Of a stretch of DNA of 10,404 nucleotides, positions 8,006-10,404 are shown in pieces. This DNA is from Candidatus Albibeggiatoa sp. nov. BB20 (GTDB taxonomy: Bacteria > Pseudomonadota > Gammaproteobacteria > Beggiatoales > Beggiatoaceae), in NCBI GenBank assembly GCA_016744725.1, contig JADGDW010000153.1, positions 1-10,404 of the forward strand, given 5' to 3'. Every line of letters starts with the position of its first letter. Within the stretch, counting starts at the first letter, position 1. The position numbers and the translations under genes were made by a program. The notes beneath the pieces were generated by a model. The model worked only from the letters and a program-made list of their open reading frames with translations, was not told the origin of the DNA and did not search any database.

Positions 8006-8452
8006 ATAAATTTCCCTAATCAGTTTCTATCAGAAACCACAGCAGGTCATCCGTTTTATATCCAAGGCAAAGGTTGGCAGCCTGCCAGTAGCTTAAAAGT
8101 AGGAGAGGCACTACAATTACACAATAGCGTTGTCGTTGTTATCAAGACAATTGACACCAGTGTTCGGTTTGAGAAGGTCTACAATTTAACTGTTGCTAAT
8201 ACCCATAATTACTTTGTTGGTGATGATGGTGTATTGGTACATAATGCTAAATGCAAAGTTTGGTATGATAAAAACGGAAGAAAGCAAATAGATATAGTGT
8301 TCCCAACACGGAAACAAGCAAAAGATGCTGCACAAAAGAGGGGTTTATGGAGTAATAAACCTGAAAAACATAAAAAAGGACATCGGCATTTTCATGATAA
8401 AAATCATGGAGACAAGTCAAAACCAAACTACCACTATTCATTTCCAGATTAA
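8006..8452 (+). pseudogene. Orphan cassette 1: truncated HINT fused to His-rich toxin tip
   Basis: The frame opens after TAA at 8003-8005 and contains no ATG or GTG. The only plausible start, TTG at 8234, would lie inside the domain. Codons 8033-8245 encode the back half of a HINT/intein-like pretoxin domain: TAGHPFY (block B, usually TxxH), KGWQPASSLKVGE, VYNLTVANTHNYFVGDDG and the terminal VHN. The N-terminal half with the nucleophilic Cys is missing. The tip (8246-8449, 68 residues) begins AKCKVWYDKNGRKQIDIVFP and ends in the His-rich GHRHFHDKNHGDKSKPNYHY. This pattern could be a metal-dependent nuclease, but I cannot name a family. The residue after HN is Ala, not the usual Cys or Ser, so self-cleavage would be compromised. 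It is followed by a small gene that is probably its immunity partner. Confidence 0.7.
8033..8245 (+). repeat. HINT-coding direct repeat, copy 1
   Basis: 213 bp aligned without gaps to 9165-9377. By eye there are about 17 differences (roughly 92% identity), clustered at the two ends and mostly third positions. Similarity stops abruptly after the codons for His-Asn, where the tip sequences begin, and upstream of 8033 the two copies are unrelated. Confidence 0.85.
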
Positions 8453-8546
8453 AAGCTGTCCATAACTAGCTGAAGCATAGGCTCACCTCTAATATATCTA
8501 TATTTAAAGATGAGTCTTAAAGTTATAGAGGATATAGAATAAGACT

Positions 8547-8957
8547 ATGCTTGAGAGTTCTTACGAACAACATATTGAGGGTTTTCTTTGCACATTTCTT
8601 TCTGAACATCGTGCTGTGCGATGGAGAGCGATTTTAAATAAAAAACCTAAGCATTGGAAAAAAGTAAGTGCATGGGATTTGTGGGATAACAGGTATACTT
8701 CAACAAAACATTGCATTGAATGGAATCATAGTCTCAAGGAACTACTTGCTTCATCATTATTTATGCCATATCAAAAAAAACAATGTGTAGTGATACATTG
8801 TGGACATGCCGAAGGGAAAATTGAGACTCTTTCTTTGTTAGATGCACTAACTGGGGAGAATGCTTTATTTGAAGGAATAATATCAATTGTTCCATACAAA
8901 TTAGCATTAGTGGTCAATCATGATGGTGATATATGTATTTGTCAAAAGCAAACTTAA
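8547..8957 (+). CDS. Putative immunity protein of cassette 1
   Basis: A 136-residue protein of no family I recognise. It has no signal peptide or membrane helix. The N-terminal half is Trp- and Lys-rich (HRAVRWRAILNKKPKHWKKV, SAWDLWDNRYTS). The second half looks like an alpha/beta fold with several Cys (CVVIHCGHAEG, DGDICICQKQT). It starts 94 nt after the His-rich tip on the same strand and precedes the next cassette, which is the whole case for an immunity role. The ribosome binding site is poor: AGAGGA lies about 14 nt upstream of the ATG. A promoter is not clear, so expression may depend on readthrough from the left. Confidence 0.6.
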   Translation: MLESSYEQHIEGFLCTFLSEHRAVRWRAILNKKPKHWKKVSAWDLWDNRYTSTKHCIEWNHSLKELLASSLFMPYQKKQCVVIHCGHAEGKIETLSLLDALTGENALFEGIISIVPYKLALVVNHDGDICICQKQT

Positions 8958-8991
8958 TATTGTTTGTCTCGTTACATAGTTTCCTTATTAA

Positions 8992-9162
8992 CCAAACCTC
9001 TGGGCTTGTACTTTTTTTACAAACTCAGAGGTTGCCTTTTATTCCTCACCAATCAAATAACAGTTTCAAATCAATATTGATATTCCCAATCTGCCATAGA
9101 TTTGATTCAGGGTGAAAAGAGTTACCAACTGACTCGATTAGGGTTAGAATCTGGCGAATCGA
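8992..9162 (+). repeat. Cassette leader direct repeat, copy A
   Basis: 171 bp matching 10235-10404 with one 1-nt indel and only a few substitutions. In order it holds a hairpin (8997-9031), an AT-rich spacer, the perfect 12-bp palindrome ATCAATATTGAT (9070-9081) and the first codons of the truncated HINT frame. Copy B is cut by the window edge, so the true repeat is longer. The leader is absent upstream of cassette 1. Confidence 0.85.
8997..9043 (+). terminator. Hairpin terminator after cassette 1
   Basis: CCTCTGGGCTTGT (8997-9009) pairs with ACAAACTCAGAGG (9019-9031) with one mismatch and one G-U pair around a 9-nt T-rich loop, and CCTTTTATT follows. It lies 39 nt after the stop of the putative immunity gene. 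It is probably a rho-independent terminator. It recurs before cassette 3, so it also behaves as part of the repeat unit. Confidence 0.5.
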
Positions 9163-9632
9163 TTGAAACCACAGCAGAACATCCGTTTTATATCAAGGGC
9201 AAAGGTTGGCAGCCTGCCAGCAGCTTAAAAGTAGGAGAGGCATTACAGTTACACAATGGTGTTGTCGTTGTTATCAAGACAATTGACACCAGCGTTCGGT
9301 TTGAAAAGGTCTACAACTTAACTGTTGCTAATACCCATAATTACTTTGTTGGTGATGATGGGGCGTTAGTGCATAATTGTATTGATTACAATAAATTGCA
9401 TCATATTTTTGGAAAAGCTGATCATCGACTTGATAATTTTCTTAGCCAATTTGATTCACAAGAGGCTGCATTCTTAGCACTAGAAAAAGCAGGACTGAAT
9501 GCAGCCCGAGGTAGAGCAGATGGAGTACATAACATTAGAGTTAAAATTGGCTCAGTATTCGTTACTATACGTGTATATATTAAAAATGGAAAAGCCAGAC
9601 TTTCGACTGCCTATATAGCTGATGGAGACTGA
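9102..9632 (+). CDS. Orphan cassette 2: truncated HINT fused to toxin tip
   Basis: The frame opens after TGA at 9078-9080 and has no ATG; TTG at 9102 is the only candidate start and has no good ribosome binding site. Counting from there, residues 1-92 are a HINT remnant: LTRLGLESGESIETTAEHPF with TAEH at 24-27 (block B), GWQPASSLKVGE, VYNLTVANTHNYFVGDDG, and H91-N92. Block A with the catalytic Cys is missing. The tip begins with C93, giving the canonical intein-type HNC junction, and runs to 176 (84 residues). It contains LHHIFGKADHRLDNFLSQF, a helical stretch EAAFLALEKAGLNAARG, then beta-type segments VRVKIG, VFVTIRVYIKNGKARLSTAY. The HIFGKxxHxL start followed by a beta sheet recalls BECR-fold RNase tips of polymorphic toxins, which is tentative. 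It is probably silent unless joined to a complete toxin gene. Confidence 0.7.
   Translation: MIQGEKSYQLTRLGLESGESIETTAEHPFYIKGKGWQPASSLKVGEALQLHNGVVVVIKTIDTSVRFEKVYNLTVANTHNYFVGDDGALVHNCIDYNKLHHIFGKADHRLDNFLSQFDSQEAAFLALEKAGLNAARGRADGVHNIRVKIGSVFVTIRVYIKNGKARLSTAYIADGD
9165..9377 (+). repeat. HINT-coding direct repeat, copy 2
   Basis: This is the partner of 8033-8245, 213 bp long. It retains the better block B (TAEH, where copy 1 has TAGH) and the HN terminus at 9372-9377. The two copies frame completely different tips. Confidence 0.85.
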
Positions 9633-9637
9633 GGCTA

Positions 9638-10036
9638 ATGGAGACTGAATTAGACTTTTTTGAAAAAAAGCTAATGCAAATGCTACTTCAAGGAGAGGAT
9701 GATACATTATCAATACTTCGTGAGCAGCTAGCAAATTCAACTATTAAGGATAGGGAAGTAACAGGAGTTGGATTTTATATATCATTCCAAGTGGCAAATA
9801 ATACTTTACGTACTCATAAACAAGCATTTGCCTTCGGAGATGTTATTGCCGATATCAATGAATTAGAGTTCGGAGCTGGTTTTTTACTATTTGTTAATAA
9901 TGGAGTATTGAGTACGCTGGAGGGGTACGCACATGATGGGCCTTGGCTATATGAAAAGGTTACAGATTTCCAACTTAGTTATAGTACTCCAACTGGAAAG
10001 AGAGATATAGAAGCGTTAAAAAAAATTTGGCAATAA
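9638..10036 (+). CDS. Putative immunity protein of cassette 2
   Basis: A 132-residue acidic cytoplasmic protein with no signal peptide. An N-terminal helix (DFFEKKLMQMLLQGEDDTLS, then ILREQLANSTI) is followed by a beta-rich domain with VTGVGFYISFQV, FGDVIADINELEFGAGFLLF and VNNGVLSTLEGYAHDGPW. The pattern of GVGF, an FGD turn, GFxLFxxxGxLxxLEGY and a following PW is one I recognise as a small hypothetical family found beside toxins. I cannot give its accession. The ATG lies 5 nt after the toxin-tip stop, with GAGG 3 nt upstream and GGAG 10 nt upstream, implying translational coupling to the tip. Immunity to that tip is the natural reading. Confidence 0.72.
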   Translation: METELDFFEKKLMQMLLQGEDDTLSILREQLANSTIKDREVTGVGFYISFQVANNTLRTHKQAFAFGDVIADINELEFGAGFLLFVNNGVLSTLEGYAHDGPWLYEKVTDFQLSYSTPTGKRDIEALKKIWQ

Positions 10037-10045
10037 CGTAAACAG

Positions 10046-10065
10046 AACCTCTGGGCTTGTACTTT
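10046..10065 (+). repeat. 20-bp hairpin-arm duplicate, left copy
   Basis: AACCTCTGGGCTTGTACTTT begins 9 nt after the immunity stop. It matches 10238-10257 at 19 of 20 positions and 8996-9015 at 20 of 20. It is the left arm and loop of the cassette hairpin without its right arm. The right arm appears to have been displaced by the inserted DNA at 10066-10234. Confidence 0.7.
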
Positions 10066-10071
10066 AGCTCG

Positions 10072-10194
10072 TTCCCAAACTGAGAGGCTGTAAAAGAACC
10101 ACGTTTTTTCGATTTAGGATTGTGTAAAATCAACAATTTACAATCATTAAAAACGTTATTTTTGCAGTTCTTTTACAGCCTCTCAGTTTGGGAA
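10072..10194. mobile_element. MITE-like fold-back element
   Basis: A 28-bp sequence at 10072-10099 (starting TTCCCAAACTGAGAGG) is the perfect reverse complement of 10167-10194. Inside, ACGTTTTT (10101-10108) also pairs with AAAAACGT (10149-10156), and GATTGT..AAA pairs with TTTACAATC, so nearly all 123 bp fold into one hairpin. No coding capacity is seen. The outer ten bases of each arm (TTCCCAAACT and AGTTTGGGAA) resemble a common dispersed palindrome. The inner 18 bp may be the true ends of a smaller element inserted in that palindrome's centre. A short imperfect dyad CAAGCTcAGCTTG follows at 10206-10218. No clear target duplication of the element itself is visible. Confidence 0.7.
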
Positions 10195-10239
10195 TACCTG
10201 CCTTGCAAGCTCAGCTTGAAGCATTCATTTTCACCCAAA

Positions 10240-10285
10240 CCTCTGGGCTTGTCCTTTTTCACAAACTCAGAGGTCGCCTTTTATT
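10240..10285 (+). terminator. Hairpin terminator before cassette 3
   Basis: CCTCTGGGCTTGT (10240-10252) and ACAAACTCAGAGG (10261-10273) form the same hairpin as after cassette 1, with an 8-nt pyrimidine loop and CCTTTTATT downstream. It would end transcription from the cassette 2 immunity gene if the inserted element is read through. Confidence 0.45.
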
Positions 10286-10343
10286 CCTCACCAATCAAAT
10301 AACAGTTTCAAATCAATATTGATATTCCCAATCTGCCATAGAT

Positions 10344-10404
10344 TTGATTCAGGGTGAAAAGAGTTATCAACTGATTCGATTAGGGTTAGAGTCTGGCGAA
10401 TCGA
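10344..10404 (+). pseudogene. Start of a third orphan HINT fragment
   Basis: Twenty in-frame codons equivalent to the start of cassette 2. The only residue change is Thr to Ile at the eleventh position (SYQLI where copy 2 has SYQLT). It begins at the corresponding TTG, with no ATG. The window ends before the TxxH motif, so the tip is unseen. Confidence 0.65.

Larger units (their letters stand above)
10235..10404 (+). repeat. Cassette leader direct repeat, copy B (cut by window edge)
   Basis: This is the second copy of the leader at 8992-9162, about 95% identical by eye. It contains the hairpin (10240-10273), the 12-bp palindrome (10312-10323) and the start of a HINT fragment. It implies a third cassette beyond the right edge. 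Confidence 0.85.

Noticed and set aside
7943..8032. Possibility that cassette 1 is a frameshifted continuation of the Sel1 gene
   Set aside because: The Sel1 protein ends naturally, stops are present between the two, and the HINT fragment has its own homology border near 8033.
8234..8452. A free-standing 72-residue gene starting at TTG 8234
   Set aside because: The TTG encodes the Leu of the HINT ending LVHN and homology continues in frame upstream, so it is a slice of cassette 1 and not a separate gene.
8933..9115. 60-codon open frame across the cassette leader
   Set aside because: It crosses a hairpin terminator and repeat DNA, overlaps the end of the cassette 1 immunity gene and has no ribosome binding site.
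10120..10302. 60-codon open frame in the right-hand repeat region
   Set aside because: It runs through the fold-back element arm and the hairpin, and is explained by repeat sequence.
8992..10404. CRISPR array from the repeated leader and hairpins
   Set aside because: Only two long, widely spaced copies with coding DNA between them; no short regular repeats or spacers.

Overview
The window is about 10.4 kb of AT-rich bacterial DNA. It is dominated by one very large secreted RHS/YD-repeat protein, followed by a row of small toxin and immunity modules. The gene style (a Fur-type operator, sigma70-like promoters, an RHS exoprotein with a Sec signal) suggests a Gram-negative, probably gammaproteobacterial host. 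The palindromic repeat near 10.1 kb resembles, from memory, repeats of filamentous sulfur bacteria of the Beggiatoa/Thiothrix kind. That taxonomic guess is weak.

Layout: 1-306 (minus strand) is the start of a small CxxCxxC protein that runs off the left edge. Its sigma70-like promoter is overlapped by a near-consensus Fur box. 307-664 is a divergent regulatory region. It also holds a 30-bp near-perfect palindrome abutting a second sigma70-like promoter that reads rightward. 665-7408 encodes a 2247-residue exoprotein: signal peptide, propeller-like repeats, calcium-binding-type loop, carboxypeptidase-regulatory-like domain, NHL repeats, YD/RHS barrel, RHS core ending in DPDG, then a variable 109-residue tip. 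7475-7942 encodes a Sel1-repeat protein, the probable immunity partner of that tip.

From about 8.0 kb to the right edge lies an array of orphan cassettes. Each complete one consists of the back half of a HINT (intein-like pretoxin) domain without a proper start codon, a different short toxin-like tip fused exactly after the HINT His-Asn, and a small downstream gene that is probably the matching immunity gene. Cassette 1 (8006-8957) has a His-rich tip. Cassette 2 (9102-10036) has a tip beginning HNC and an immunity-like gene 5 nt downstream. A third HINT fragment begins at 10344 and is cut by the window edge. Cassettes 2 and 3 are preceded by the same ~100-bp leader with a hairpin and a 12-bp palindrome. 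Between them sits a 123-bp fold-back element with perfect 28-bp inverted ends.

Working model (inference): the full-length RHS gene delivers the expressed toxin, and the Sel1 gene protects the producer. The downstream cassettes are displaced or stored alternative tips with retained immunity genes, flanked by homologous HINT DNA that could recombine them into a complete HINT-containing toxin gene. The RHS gene in this window has no HINT domain, so the parent of the cassettes must be an earlier version of this gene or a different locus.
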